Assembly: GCA_015069295.1 (NCBI GenBank)
Contig: SVIW01000007.1
Span: 38,238-102,237, forward strand
Reading direction: 5' to 3'
Source of the DNA: Clostridiales bacterium
GTDB lineage: Bacteria; Bacillota; Clostridia; Christensenellales; Borkfalkiaceae
DNA length: 64,000 nt
The position numbers were made by a program, and so were the translations under genes. A model generated the notes under the pieces. That model was not told where the DNA came from. It worked only from the letters and a program-made list of their open reading frames with translations, and did not search any database. Positions 17,849-26,756 of the stretch are shown in pieces (the stretch's first letter is position 1; each line of letters begins with the position of its first letter).

Positions 17849-19951
17849 TTAGTCCATTTTTTCAAGGAGCTTCAAGTCGATACCCTTTTCGCCGATCTTG
17901 ATGATTTCTACCTTTACTTTGTCGCCGATGTTGAGTACGTCTTCTACTTGGTTTACTCTCTGTTCGGACAATTTGGAGATGTGTACCATACCGTCTTTAC
18001 CGGGAGCAAATTCGACGAATGCGCCGACTTTGGAAAGGATACGAACGACTACGCCGACGAACATATCGCCGATTTCGGGGTCGTGTGCAATCGATTCGAT
18101 AATCGCTTTTGCGCGCTGTGCGTTTGCTACGTCGCCGAAGCAAGCTACGCATACCGTACCGTCGTCTTCGATATCAATCTTCGTGCCCGTCTGTTCGATG
18201 ATCTTGTTGATGACCTTACCCTGCTTCCCAACGACGTCGCCGATCTTTTCGGGATTGATCTTGAAGGTGATAATCTTGGGAGCGTAGGTGGAAAGCTCTG
18301 CGCTAACTTCGGGGATACATTCGAGCATTTTGCCGAGGATATGACGTCTTGCTTCCTGTGCCTGCGCGATTGCGTCGAGCATAATTTCCTTGGAGATGCC
18401 CTTAATCTTGATATCCATTTGGATTGCGGTGATGCCCTTTTCGGTACCTGCTACCTTAAAGTCCATATCGCCGAGGAAGTCTTCCAAGCCTTGGATGTCC
18501 GTCATGATAACGTACTTGCCCGTTTCGGGATCCTTGATAAGACCCATTGCGCAGCCTGCTACGGGTGCTTTGATGGGAACGCCTGCATCCATAAGCGCCA
18601 TCGTCGAGCCGCAAACGGAAGCCATCGAGGACGAGCCGTTGGAGGACATAATATCGGATACCACGCGGATTGCGTAAGGGAAATCTTCGGGAGCGGGGAT
18701 TACGGGAACGAGCGCGCGTTCTGCAAGCGCACCGTGACCGATTTCACGGCGACCGGGGGATCTCAAAGCCTTTGCTTCGCCCGTGCAATAGCCGGGGAAG
18801 TTATACTGGTGCATATATCTCTTTTCTTCTTCTTCGTCAAGACCTTCCATTCTCTGCGCTTCGCCGAGCATACCAAGCGTACAAGTGGTGAGCGCCTGCG
18901 TTTGACCTCTCGTGAAGATTGCCGAGCCGTGTACACGGGGAAGAAGACCGTGTTCACACCAGATAGGACGGACTTCTTTCAAAGTTCTGCCGTCGGGACG
19001 AACGCCGTTATCGAAAATCTTCGCACGAACGATGCCTTTTACGATGTAGTAAATGGAATCTTTTACTTCACGCATCTGGTCGGGGTAGATTGCGGAGAAG
19101 TGTTCGATAATTTCCGCTTCTGCCGCCGCCTGTCTTGCCTGACGTTCTTGTCTGTCGAACGTATCAAGCGCTGCGTAGAGTTTGTCGTAGCCGTATGCTT
19201 TTACCGCTGCGTCGAGCTCTTCGGGGATATGGTAAAGTTCCATTTCCTTCTTTGCTTTGCCTGCAACGGGAACGATTTCTTCTTCGATCCAAGCACAGAT
19301 TTTCTTGATTTCTTCGTGACCGAACATAATTGCGCCGACCATTTCTTCGTCGGTAACTTCGTTCGCGCCCGCTTCGATCATCAAAATCGCGTCTTTCGTA
19401 CCTGCAAGGTTCAAATGAATTGCGCTCTTTGCGCGTTCTTCTACGTTGGGGTTCACGACGTATTTGCCGTCTACCATACCCACGACGAGGGAGCCCGTAG
19501 GACCTGCCCAAGGAATATCCGAAATAGAAAGCGCAACGGACGAACCGATCATTGCGAGGGGTTCAGGGGAGATATCGGGATCAACGGAAAGTGCCGTTGC
19601 CGTTACCACTACGTCGTTGAAAATTCCTTTCGGGAACAAGGGACGGATGGGTCTGTCGATAAGACGGCTGGTTAAAATCGCCTTGTCGGACGCTCTACCC
19701 TCACGTTTTTTGAAACCGCCGGGGATTTTACCTACGGCGAACATTTTTTCTTCATAGTCTACGGACAAGGGGAAGAAGTCCATACCCTCTCTTGCCGTTT
19801 CCGACATACATACCGATACGTGTACCGCGGTGTCGCCGCAACGTACCAAGCACGCGCCGTTTGCCTGTTCGGCGTATTTGCCGATTTCTACGACGAGTTC
19901 TTTGCCCGCGTAGTTGGTTTTGAATACTTTGCTGTTGTTTAAATCTGGCAT
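17849..19951 (-). CDS. pnp: Polyribonucleotide nucleotidyltransferase (PNPase)
   Basis: 700 residues, normal length. A trimeric 3'-5' phosphorolytic exoribonuclease in mRNA decay. Two RNase PH-like domains (about 10-235 and 310-540) flank a helical domain. The core has FPLSVDYEEKMFAVGKIPGG and CGSTMALMDAGVP; a KH domain (IGDVVGKQGKVINKI, about 570) and an S1 domain (about 630-695) form the C-terminus. It is downstream of rpsO, the classic pairing, but a terminator-like hairpin separates the two. Confidence 0.97.
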   Translation of the reverse strand: MPDLNNSKVFKTNYAGKELVVEIGKYAEQANGACLVRCGDTAVHVSVCMSETAREGMDFFPLSVDYEEKMFAVGKIPGGFKKREGRASDKAILTSRLIDRPIRPLFPKGIFNDVVVTATALSVDPDISPEPLAMIGSSVALSISDIPWAGPTGSLVVGMVDGKYVVNPNVEERAKSAIHLNLAGTKDAILMIEAGANEVTDEEMVGAIMFGHEEIKKICAWIEEEIVPVAGKAKKEMELYHIPEELDAAVKAYGYDKLYAALDTFDRQERQARQAAAEAEIIEHFSAIYPDQMREVKDSIYYIVKGIVRAKIFDNGVRPDGRTLKEVRPIWCEHGLLPRVHGSAIFTRGQTQALTTCTLGMLGEAQRMEGLDEEEEKRYMHQYNFPGYCTGEAKALRSPGRREIGHGALAERALVPVIPAPEDFPYAIRVVSDIMSSNGSSSMASVCGSTMALMDAGVPIKAPVAGCAMGLIKDPETGKYVIMTDIQGLEDFLGDMDFKVAGTEKGITAIQMDIKIKGISKEIMLDAIAQAQEARRHILGKMLECIPEVSAELSTYAPKIITFKINPEKIGDVVGKQGKVINKIIEQTGTKIDIEDDGTVCVACFGDVANAQRAKAIIESIAHDPEIGDMFVGVVVRILSKVGAFVEFAPGKDGMVHISKLSEQRVNQVEDVLNIGDKVKVEIIKIGEKGIDLKLLEKMD

Positions 19952-20105
19952 TGTTTTTTTCTCCTTATACTTGAATTCTTTTTTGTTCTTGTCCGTCTAT
20001 ATCGCCCGACGTAGACGGGGTTCTCTATACGGGCGGAAGAAAAGCTTATGCCACGGCTTTCTTCGTTTTTCCGTATATACGTTTTGCCTTAGCCTTCCTT
20101 ATCAC

Positions 20106-20134
20106 AAAAAAGAGCGAGTTAAAACAACCCGCCC
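20106..20134 (-). terminator. Terminator/attenuator between rpsO and pnp
   Basis: On the minus strand GGGCGGGTT pairs with AACTCGCTC through a GTTTT loop (nine pairs, two of them G-U), followed by TTTTTT. It probably ends most rpsO transcripts. Two further hairpins in the pnp leader (20006-20035 and 20037-20065) may be targets for PNPase autoregulation, which is known in other bacteria. Confidence 0.65.
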
Positions 20135-20147
20135 TTTCGTGCTTGCA

Positions 20148-20402
20148 TTATTTACGAAGACCCAACGCTTCGATAATCGCTCTGTATCTTTCGATATCCT
20201 TCGCTTTGAGGTAGTCCAAAAGACCACGGCGTTTACCTACCATCTTCAAAAGACCGCGGCGGGAGTGGTTGTCCTGCTTGTGCGCTTTCAAATGTTCGTT
20301 GAGGTGGTTGATTCTCTGCGTAAGCAAAGCGATCTGTACTTCGGGCGAACCGGTGTCGCCTTCGTGGGTTGCAAATTTTGCGATGATTTCATTCTTTTCC
20401 AT
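20148..20402 (-). CDS. rpsO: 30S ribosomal protein S15
   Basis: 84 residues. S15 is a primary 16S rRNA binder in the small subunit. The start at [11 protein letters not shown] (20402) is set by AGGAGG nine bases upstream; an extension to 20531 is spurious. The hallmarks [30 protein letters not shown] and [11 protein letters not shown] are intact. Confidence 0.97.
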   Translation of the reverse strand: MEKNEIIAKFATHEGDTGSPEVQIALLTQRINHLNEHLKAHKQDNHSRRGLLKMVGKRRGLLDYLKAKDIERYRAIIEALGLRK

Positions 20403-20490
20403 TTTTTTATCCTCCTGTTTTTGGAAAATTATATCACGGACAGCAGAGTCGGTCGTGGAGAATCGATCCGCCCAGACAGCCGTTATTACT

Positions 20491-20519
20491 ATTTTAGCAT
20501 ATTCCTTTTCGAATGTAAA
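20491..20519 (-). promoter_or_regulatory. Promoter of rpsO
   Basis: Minus-strand TTTACA (20519-20514), 17-bp spacer and TAAAAT (20496-20491), the latter preceded by TGC, an extended -10. A leader of about 80 nt separates it from the start codon. Confidence 0.7.
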
Positions 20520-20577
20520 ACAAAAACGCACGGGTTTTTACAGTTTTTTATTCTTTTTTCTCGCTTTTTTTATCCAA

Positions 20578-21951
20578 TTACTGGAAAAACTTTGCCTTTT
20601 TTTCAATAATCTCGTCTACACTCGCAATATACGTCTTTAAATCCTTTTGTGAGGCGAAACGCTGAATAAGCCCTTTTTCCGTGAAAACGCGCTTGGAAAT
20701 GGCGTTCGCGCCTACGGCGAGGTTATCCGCCGTTTCTTCCATTATGTCGATATTGTACACGCAGGCTTTTTGCGGTTTCGTCCAGCCTACGTTTTCGTGG
20801 TTGCCAACCTGATATTTTTGGCGGTACATATAATAGGGTAAATACCCTGCTTTGGTTAAAATTTCCCTCGACGAGGCTACCATGTCCGAGATAAAATCGT
20901 TTTCAAGGTAGCTATTTTCCTCTTTTAACTTTGCCCCGGACTTTAAAGACAGACAATGCACGGTGATATTGTCTGCGCCCGTTTTCACCGCTTTTTCGAC
21001 GCTTTGCACAAAGGTTTCTATCCGTTCGTCTTCTAATCCCGCAATCAAATCGACGTTGATGGAAAAATCGTATTTTTTAGAAAGGTCGAACGCTCGGTAC
21101 ACGTCCGCCTCCGTATGCTTTCTGCCGATTTTTTTCAAGGTTTCGTCTGAAAAACTTTGGGGATTGATACAAATTCTCGTAACGCCGTAGTCCTTTAAAA
21201 GACGAAGCTTGTCCTCGGAAAATACGTCCGGTCTGCCCGCCTCGACCGTGTATTCGGCGGTTGGCTGGGCTGTAAAAATAGGGGCTATTCCCTTTAAAAC
21301 CCGTTCTAAATCGGGGGTATCGAGGGCAAACGGCGTGCCGCCGCCAACGTAGATACTGCGAAGATTCCCCACCAAGGTTTTCGCCGCGGCAAGTTCTTTA
21401 TCGAGCGCGTTGAGATAGTCGGGTAAAAAGGCGCGCGTTTTATCAATCGGTGCCGTGATAAAGGAGCAATACGCGCATTTCGTCGGACAAAAAGGAATAG
21501 AAACGAACAGGTCGGTGTTACCGTCGCGTTTTTCGTAAATTCCCTCTTGCGTTTTTAAAATACTTTCCACCAGCGCAACGTTTTCTTCGCAAACCCGCAT
21601 TTGGGAAAAGAGCCTTTTAAAATCGCCGCCGCGTTCTTGTTCGCTATACGCAAGTTTGGTCGGGCGAATCCCCGTCAGCGCGCCCCACGGCATTTCTTCG
21701 CCGTATTTTTCACTTAAAATCCCGTACAAACGAAGTTTTGCAAAGCGGCGTTCAAAACGTTTGAATTCGAGTTCGTCTCGTACCTGCTCCCTATCTTGAA
21801 AGGAATACTCCTCCCCGTCTACGCAAAAATCGTTATGAAAAACCCCCTCTTGAAATCGAAAGGAGTGGGAGAGGGTTTCGGGGCGGCGTTTGAACAATCG
21901 CACGACGTCCAAAAGCTCGTTTTCTAAAAATTGGCAGTTCGTAGTAAACAT
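20578..21951 (-). CDS. hemZ: Coproporphyrinogen dehydrogenase-like radical SAM protein HemZ
   Basis: 457 residues. An N-terminal region of about 140 residues precedes the radical SAM core with CPTKCAYCSF (a C-x3-C-x2-C cluster motif) at about 152. PYYMYRQKYQVGNHENVGW near 390 is typical of HemZ and HemN relatives. Family members decarboxylate coproporphyrinogen III anaerobically, but many homologues in bacteria lacking haem synthesis have other or unknown roles. No other haem genes are here. It starts three bases after the hydrolase gene ends, so the two are co-transcribed. Confidence 0.82.
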   Translation of the reverse strand: MFTTNCQFLENELLDVVRLFKRRPETLSHSFRFQEGVFHNDFCVDGEEYSFQDREQVRDELEFKRFERRFAKLRLYGILSEKYGEEMPWGALTGIRPTKLAYSEQERGGDFKRLFSQMRVCEENVALVESILKTQEGIYEKRDGNTDLFVSIPFCPTKCAYCSFITAPIDKTRAFLPDYLNALDKELAAAKTLVGNLRSIYVGGGTPFALDTPDLERVLKGIAPIFTAQPTAEYTVEAGRPDVFSEDKLRLLKDYGVTRICINPQSFSDETLKKIGRKHTEADVYRAFDLSKKYDFSINVDLIAGLEDERIETFVQSVEKAVKTGADNITVHCLSLKSGAKLKEENSYLENDFISDMVASSREILTKAGYLPYYMYRQKYQVGNHENVGWTKPQKACVYNIDIMEETADNLAVGANAISKRVFTEKGLIQRFASQKDLKTYIASVDEIIEKKAKFFQ

Positions 21952-21954
21952 ATT

Positions 21955-22581
21955 TTACGCGTCCTTTAAAAAGGGGTTCGTCTTCTTTTCCGCGGAAAGC
22001 GAGGTTTTTTCCTCGTGCCCGGGATATACCGCCGCGTCCTCTAAGCAAGAAAGTTTGCGCAAGGACGCGCGCAGGGTTGCCATATCGCCCGTGGGTAAAT
22101 CCGTTCTGCCAATCGAGCCGGCAAACAGCGTGTCGCCCGTAAAAAGGTGGCGTTCGCCCTTTTCGTCTACCGTAAGATAGCACGCGCCGCCCGCCGTATG
22201 CCCGGGGGTATACAGCGTTTTGAACGTAACGCCGCAAAGGGTTCGTTCTTCCCCGTCCGAAAGCGTTTCGTCCACGGTGTACTGGAAAGGAGCCCAAGGC
22301 GCGCCAAAGAGGGAAAATACGTTGGCAGGCGCGGAGATAAGAGGCTTTTCCAAAGCCGAACAAAGAACTTTTGCGCCCTGCTCTTGCAACGCGGAGACTC
22401 CGCCGACGTGGTCGAAATGACAATGGGTTAAAAGGACGTAGCTTGCCGTTAAGCCAAGGCGGGAAAGCTCGTCTACGATACGGGGCTGGGACGGGTCGAT
22501 TACGATTGCCGTCTTATTGTCCGCCGTAAGAATATAGGTGTTTGCCCCGAAACCACGGGGGTAAAGAGTGTGTATTTGCAT
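21955..22581 (-). CDS. Metallo-beta-lactamase-fold hydrolase (glyoxalase II-like)
   Basis: 208 residues. The metal ligands are visible as THCHFDH (HxHxDH, about 75), the FTGDTLFAGSIGRTDLP loop and the YPGHEEKT segment. This small form is widespread in Firmicutes and hydrolyses thioesters such as hydroxyacylglutathione analogues, but the true substrate is unknown. It forms a two-gene unit with hemZ, an arrangement also common in Clostridia. Confidence 0.88.
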   Translation of the reverse strand: MQIHTLYPRGFGANTYILTADNKTAIVIDPSQPRIVDELSRLGLTASYVLLTHCHFDHVGGVSALQEQGAKVLCSALEKPLISAPANVFSLFGAPWAPFQYTVDETLSDGEERTLCGVTFKTLYTPGHTAGGACYLTVDEKGERHLFTGDTLFAGSIGRTDLPTGDMATLRASLRKLSCLEDAAVYPGHEEKTSLSAEKKTNPFLKDA

Positions 22582-22603
22582 AAAAACCTTTTTTTTGGGG
22601 GGG

Positions 22604-22645
22604 TGGGAATTCGGAATTCGGAGTTCGGAATTCGGAATTGTGGGA
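22604..22645. repeat. GGAATTCGG-type short repeat
   Basis: A run of alternating GGAATTCGG and GGAGTTCGG words ending AATTGTGGG, upstream of the hydrolase gene. It matches 2561-2590 and 33159-33190. It is a low-complexity intergenic repeat with no visible function. Confidence 0.6.
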
Positions 22646-22649
22646 GAAT

Positions 22650-22799
22650 TTAAAACGACCGAACAGTTTCACGAAACCGTGGAGAAGGGTTGCAGATTGA
22701 AACAAAACACGGAAGCTTTGCCGACGCGACTTTACAAGTCGTAAACGAGCGAGGCGAATACCGTTTTTGTTTCAAGGTGCGCCCTTACACGCGGTTTCC
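22650..22799 (-). repeat. Modular hairpin repeat, copy 3 (downstream of the ABC exporter)
   Basis: The shortest copy, between the stop codon of the exporter (22800) and the hydrolase gene. On the minus strand it has GTGTAAGGGCGCACC at its start and CTGCAACCCTTCTCC, CACGGTTTCGTG further on, as in copy 2. The hairpin that reads GTACGT/ACGTAC in other copies is replaced here by GACTT/AAGTC arms with an enclosing GCC/GGC pair (about 22716-22758), so pairing is kept although sequence differs. Confidence 0.75.
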
Positions 22800-24785
22800 T
22801 TATTCTAATTCGAAAGCGCCCGTGTAAAGCTGATAATACGTCCCCCCCTGCTCTATCAGCTGCTCGTGCGTGCCGCGTTCGATGATTTTGCCGTGGTCAA
22901 GCACCATAATCGCGTCGGAATTGCGGACGGTGGAAAGGCGGTGGGCGATGACGAACACCGTTCTGCCTTTCATCAATTTGTCCATACCGTCTTGCACGAG
23001 GGCTTCGGTGCGGGTATCGATGGACGAGGTCGCTTCGTCCAAAATCATCGCGGGGGCGTCGGCTACCGCCGCGCGGGCGATGGAAAGGAGCTGTCTTTGA
23101 CCCTGCGAGAGGTTGGCGCCGTTGTTTTTCAGCATCGTATTATACCCCTCGGGCAGACGGCGGATAAAGTCGTCGGCGTTGGCAAGAACCGCCGCCTCGA
23201 TACATTCCTCGTCCGTAGCGTCCAATCTGCCGTAACGGATATTGTCCATTACCGTGCCCGTAAAGAGGTTCGTATCCTGTAAAACGATACCCAAGGACCT
23301 GCGCAAATCTTCCTTTTTGATTTTATTGATATTGATACCGTCATAACGGATTTTTCCGTCGGCGATATCGTAGAAGCGGTTGATAAGGTTGGTAATCGTC
23401 GTTTTTCCCGCGCCCGTCGCCCCAACAAACGCAATTTTTTGACCGGGTTTTGCATATAGCGTTACGTCGGTCAAGACTTGCTTTTCGGGTACGTAACAAA
23501 AATCGACCATATCCATTACGATATCCCCACGGAGCCACGTATAGGTCGTCGTGCCGTCCGCTTTGTGATAATGCTTCCAAGCCCAGCGGTGGGTGCGCTC
23601 TTGGGTTTCGACGATATTCCCGTTTTCGTCCTCTTTGGCGTTGACAAGACTGACGTAGCCCTCGTCCTTCTCCGTTTCTTCGTCCATTAGAGTAAAGACT
23701 CGGCTTGCGCCCGCCATACCCATTGCGATCATAGAAACCTGATGGGAGGTTTGGTTGACGATTTGGGTGAAGTTTCTCGACATACCCAAAAACGCCACGA
23801 TTACGCCGATACCGAGCTGACTACTTTCTCCCATAAACAGCGTGCCCAAACTGAAATTTTTTGCACCGAGGGCGAAGAGTGCGCCGCCGATGATGGCGAT
23901 TAGCACGTAGGTAATGTTGCCGATATTGCCGAGGATTGGTCCTAAAACGTTGCCGTACACGTGCGCCTTTTCGCTGTCTTTAAAGAGTTCTTCGTTGAGC
24001 TTCTCAAAATCCTCTTTAGCTTTTTCTTCGTGGGTAAAGACTTTGACGACCTTTTGTCCCTTCATCATCTCTTCCATAAAGCCCTCTTCCCTAGCAAGCG
24101 AGATCTGTTGGGCTACCATATATTTTGCGCTGCCGCCGCCGATTTTCTTCATTACCATCGACATTGCAAACGTGGAAACAAGCACGACCAAGAACAGCCA
24201 AACGCTATATCTCACCATCATAAAAACCGTCGTAATCAGCGTGAGCGAACTGCTTAACACCGTCGGCAAGCTCTGTCCGATTAGCTGACGGGTAGCGTCC
24301 GTGTCGTTGGTGTAGGTACTCATAATATCGCCGTGGGCGTGCGTATCAAAATACTTGATAGGCAGCTTTTGCATTTTGGCAAACATATCCGTACGCAAAT
24401 GGTACAGCGTGCCCTGCGTTATCGTCGCCATAATGCGGGTATAGAGAAAGGAGGTCAAAATCACCGCGCCGTATACCGACACCATCATAATAATAAGGTT
24501 TATCAATTCTTCCCGCAAGGCAGGGGTCATACTGCCCAGTTCGACAGCGGGTTTGACCACTCCGTCTATCAACGAAACCATAAAAATCGAAGAAACCAGG
24601 CTGCCGACCGAGCTGACTATAATACACAAAAGCACCGCCAACAGCCGCCATTTATAATAGTGGAATACCGTCTTTAACAAGCGCTTTAAGGTGCCTTTTT
24701 TAATCGCTCCCTTGGGTACGGGCATACCGCGGCCGCGCATAGGCTTTACGGCGCGGGGTTTTTGTTCGTAATTTTTTTCCGACAT
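22800..24785 (-). CDS. ABC exporter half (membrane plus ATPase domains), canonical site
   Basis: 661 residues. A proline- and lysine-rich N-terminus (1-40), six membrane spans (about 45-340) and an ATPase domain (about 410-655) with GATGAGKTT, LSQGQRQL and Walker B ILDEATSSID with the catalytic Glu. An insertion of about 50 residues before the ATPase domain carries ETQERTHRWAWKHYHK. The start overlaps the preceding exporter gene by one base; the pair probably forms a heterodimeric exporter, of the type often linked to drugs, lipids or peptides. The substrate is unknown. Confidence 0.88.
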   Translation of the reverse strand: MSEKNYEQKPRAVKPMRGRGMPVPKGAIKKGTLKRLLKTVFHYYKWRLLAVLLCIIVSSVGSLVSSIFMVSLIDGVVKPAVELGSMTPALREELINLIIMMVSVYGAVILTSFLYTRIMATITQGTLYHLRTDMFAKMQKLPIKYFDTHAHGDIMSTYTNDTDATRQLIGQSLPTVLSSSLTLITTVFMMVRYSVWLFLVVLVSTFAMSMVMKKIGGGSAKYMVAQQISLAREEGFMEEMMKGQKVVKVFTHEEKAKEDFEKLNEELFKDSEKAHVYGNVLGPILGNIGNITYVLIAIIGGALFALGAKNFSLGTLFMGESSQLGIGVIVAFLGMSRNFTQIVNQTSHQVSMIAMGMAGASRVFTLMDEETEKDEGYVSLVNAKEDENGNIVETQERTHRWAWKHYHKADGTTTYTWLRGDIVMDMVDFCYVPEKQVLTDVTLYAKPGQKIAFVGATGAGKTTITNLINRFYDIADGKIRYDGININKIKKEDLRRSLGIVLQDTNLFTGTVMDNIRYGRLDATDEECIEAAVLANADDFIRRLPEGYNTMLKNNGANLSQGQRQLLSIARAAVADAPAMILDEATSSIDTRTEALVQDGMDKLMKGRTVFVIAHRLSTVRNSDAIMVLDHGKIIERGTHEQLIEQGGTYYQLYTGAFELE

Positions 24786-26596
24786 TACGCTTCACCCCCT
24801 TCCGTTTGTTTTCCTTTCGTTTGCGCCTCGTAAATTTCGCGATAGATATCGCTGCTTTCCATTAGCGTAGCGTGATTGCCGCAGGCAATAATTTTACCGC
24901 CGTCTAAAACGAGAATTTTGTCGGCGTGTTCGACTGAGGACACGCGCTGGGCAATGATAATCTTCGTCGTATCGGGAATTTCTTCCTTAAACGCGTGGCG
25001 AATCAAGGCGTCCGTTTTGGTATCTACCGCCGAAGTGGAATCGTCCAAAATCAGCACCTTGGGCTTTCTAAGCAACGCGCGCGCAATGCAAAGGCGTTGT
25101 TTTTGACCGCCCGAAACGTTCGTGCCGCCCGCCTCGATATGGGTATCGTAACCGTCGGGAAAGGCGCGGATAAATTCGTCCGCTTGCGCCAATTTACAAA
25201 CTCTTTCAAGCTCTTCGTCCGTCGCGTTTTCATCCCCCCAACGCAGGTTTTCTTTAATCGTGCCCAAAAAGAGCACGTTCTTTTGCAAGACGATAGAAAC
25301 TTCCTTTCTCAATACGTCCAAATCGTAGTCTTTGACGTTGACGCCGCCGACGTAAACTTCCCCTTCCGTCGCGTCGTAGAGGCGGGGAATGAGTTGGATA
25401 AGGGTGGTTTTCGACGAGCCCGTACCCCCTAAAATACCCACCGTTTCGCCCGAATTGATGGTAAGGTCGATGTCGGAAAGCGCGTAGTTATCCGCTTTTT
25501 CAAAGTATTTGAAGTTGACGTTTTCAAAGCGGATAGAGCCGTCTTTGACTTCCGTTACTCCCTCTTTCGGGCTGACGATATCCGATTCCTGGGTAAGCAC
25601 TTCGCTGATACGACGCGCCGATTCGATGGACATCGAAAGCATAACGAAAATCATAGAGAACATCATAAGACAAGACAGCATTTGTATTCCGTAGGAAATA
25701 AGCGCGGAAAGCTGCCCTGCGCCGAAGCCGTCGTACGCCGCCCAATAGGATTTATCCACGATGGCGTAGACGGAGAAGAAGGCGATTAAAACTGCCGCCA
25801 CGTTTATAAACAGGGTCATAATCGGGTTGTTGAGGGCGAGGATTTTTTCCGCTTTGGTGAAGTCGTTTCGCACCTCCCCCGCCGCTTTTTCGAATTTTTC
25901 CGTTTCGTATTCCTCGCGTACGAAGGATTTTACGACGCGAATCCCGCCCACGTTTTCTTGCACGGAGTTGTTAAGTGCGTCGTATTTTTTAAATATCTTA
26001 CGGAAAAAGGGCATTACGTAGCGCATAATCGCGATGAGTATCAACGCCAATACCGGGACGATGGCGAGGAAAATCCACGCCAAGCGGGGGTTGATAACAA
26101 AACTCATAATAATCGCGAACAAGAACTGCAAGGGCACGCGGATAACGATACGCAAGCACATTTGATAGGATTGCTGTACGTTGGTAACGTCCGTCGTTAA
26201 GCGGGTAACGAGCGAGGAAGTGGAAAATTTATCCACGTTGGAAAAGGAGAATTTCTGCACCTTATAGAATAAATCGTGGCGCAGATTTTTCGCAAATCCG
26301 CAGCTTGCCGTCGCCGCAAACCGACCCGCCAAAACACCGCTCGTCAAAGACAAGCCCGCAAGCAGAATCATAATGCCGCCGTAGAGAAGAATGTTTTGCA
26401 TCGCCGCGTTTGCCGTAATCCCCTCTTTGTCGATGCTCGTAATCATCGTTGCCATAAAGAAGGGAATTAGACATTCGCAAAGCGCCTCTATCGCCATAAA
26501 AATAGGGGTTATGAGCGAGGGTTTTTTATATTCGCGTACACTTTTTAAAAGCGGACGTACAAGCCCCGTCTTGTTTGTCTTTATCTTTTTAGACAT
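24785..26596 (-). CDS. ABC exporter half with a degenerate ATPase site
   Basis: 603 residues, six spans then the ATPase domain. Walker A reads GGTGSSKTTL, with Ser in place of the second conserved Gly, and Walker B reads ILDDSTSAVD, with Asp-Ser where Asp-Glu is expected. The signature VSGGQKQR is normal. Loss of the catalytic Glu in one subunit is a known feature of heterodimeric exporters such as TM287/288. It is first in the two-gene operon behind a good promoter. Confidence 0.9.
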   Translation of the reverse strand: MSKKIKTNKTGLVRPLLKSVREYKKPSLITPIFMAIEALCECLIPFFMATMITSIDKEGITANAAMQNILLYGGIMILLAGLSLTSGVLAGRFAATASCGFAKNLRHDLFYKVQKFSFSNVDKFSTSSLVTRLTTDVTNVQQSYQMCLRIVIRVPLQFLFAIIMSFVINPRLAWIFLAIVPVLALILIAIMRYVMPFFRKIFKKYDALNNSVQENVGGIRVVKSFVREEYETEKFEKAAGEVRNDFTKAEKILALNNPIMTLFINVAAVLIAFFSVYAIVDKSYWAAYDGFGAGQLSALISYGIQMLSCLMMFSMIFVMLSMSIESARRISEVLTQESDIVSPKEGVTEVKDGSIRFENVNFKYFEKADNYALSDIDLTINSGETVGILGGTGSSKTTLIQLIPRLYDATEGEVYVGGVNVKDYDLDVLRKEVSIVLQKNVLFLGTIKENLRWGDENATDEELERVCKLAQADEFIRAFPDGYDTHIEAGGTNVSGGQKQRLCIARALLRKPKVLILDDSTSAVDTKTDALIRHAFKEEIPDTTKIIIAQRVSSVEHADKILVLDGGKIIACGNHATLMESSDIYREIYEAQTKGKQTEGGEA

Positions 26597-26641
26597 CTTC
26601 GCTTGTTCCTTTTAAAAAAGTATTGTTTTCTTACGGTATAT

Positions 26642-26670
26642 ATTGTATTCCTTTCTAAAAATAATGTCAA
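26642..26670 (-). promoter_or_regulatory. Promoter of the ABC exporter operon
   Basis: Minus-strand TTGACA (26670-26665), 17-bp spacer, TACAAT (26647-26642), about 45 bp before the exporter start codon. Confidence 0.85.
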
Positions 26671-26732
26671 CCATTTGACGATTTTTTGGGCGGTTTTCAC
26701 GGAATTTTCTTTTTGTGAAAACCGTAAACAGC

Positions 26733-26756
26733 AAAAACGCGCCTTTACAAGGCGCG
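26733..26756 (-). terminator. Terminator overlapping the end of the YhaN-like gene
   Basis: CGCGCCTT pairs with AAGGCGCG across TAC. On the minus strand it is followed by TTTTT. The stop codon of the YhaN-like gene lies inside the hairpin. Confidence 0.75.

Noticed and set aside
17771..19675. Long plus-strand frame of 634 codons opposite pnp
   Set aside because: It is antisense to a clearly real pnp, has no ribosome site, and is rich in Cys, Phe, Arg and His as expected for an antisense shadow.
25749..26235. TTATCCACG words resembling DnaA boxes
   Set aside because: Two isolated imperfect matches inside the coding sequence of an ABC exporter; they fit the protein sequence and do not cluster.
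24785..26596. Damaged Walker motifs as a sign of a pseudogene
   Set aside because: The changes are exactly those known for the degenerate site of heterodimeric exporters; the frame is intact and the partner has the canonical site.
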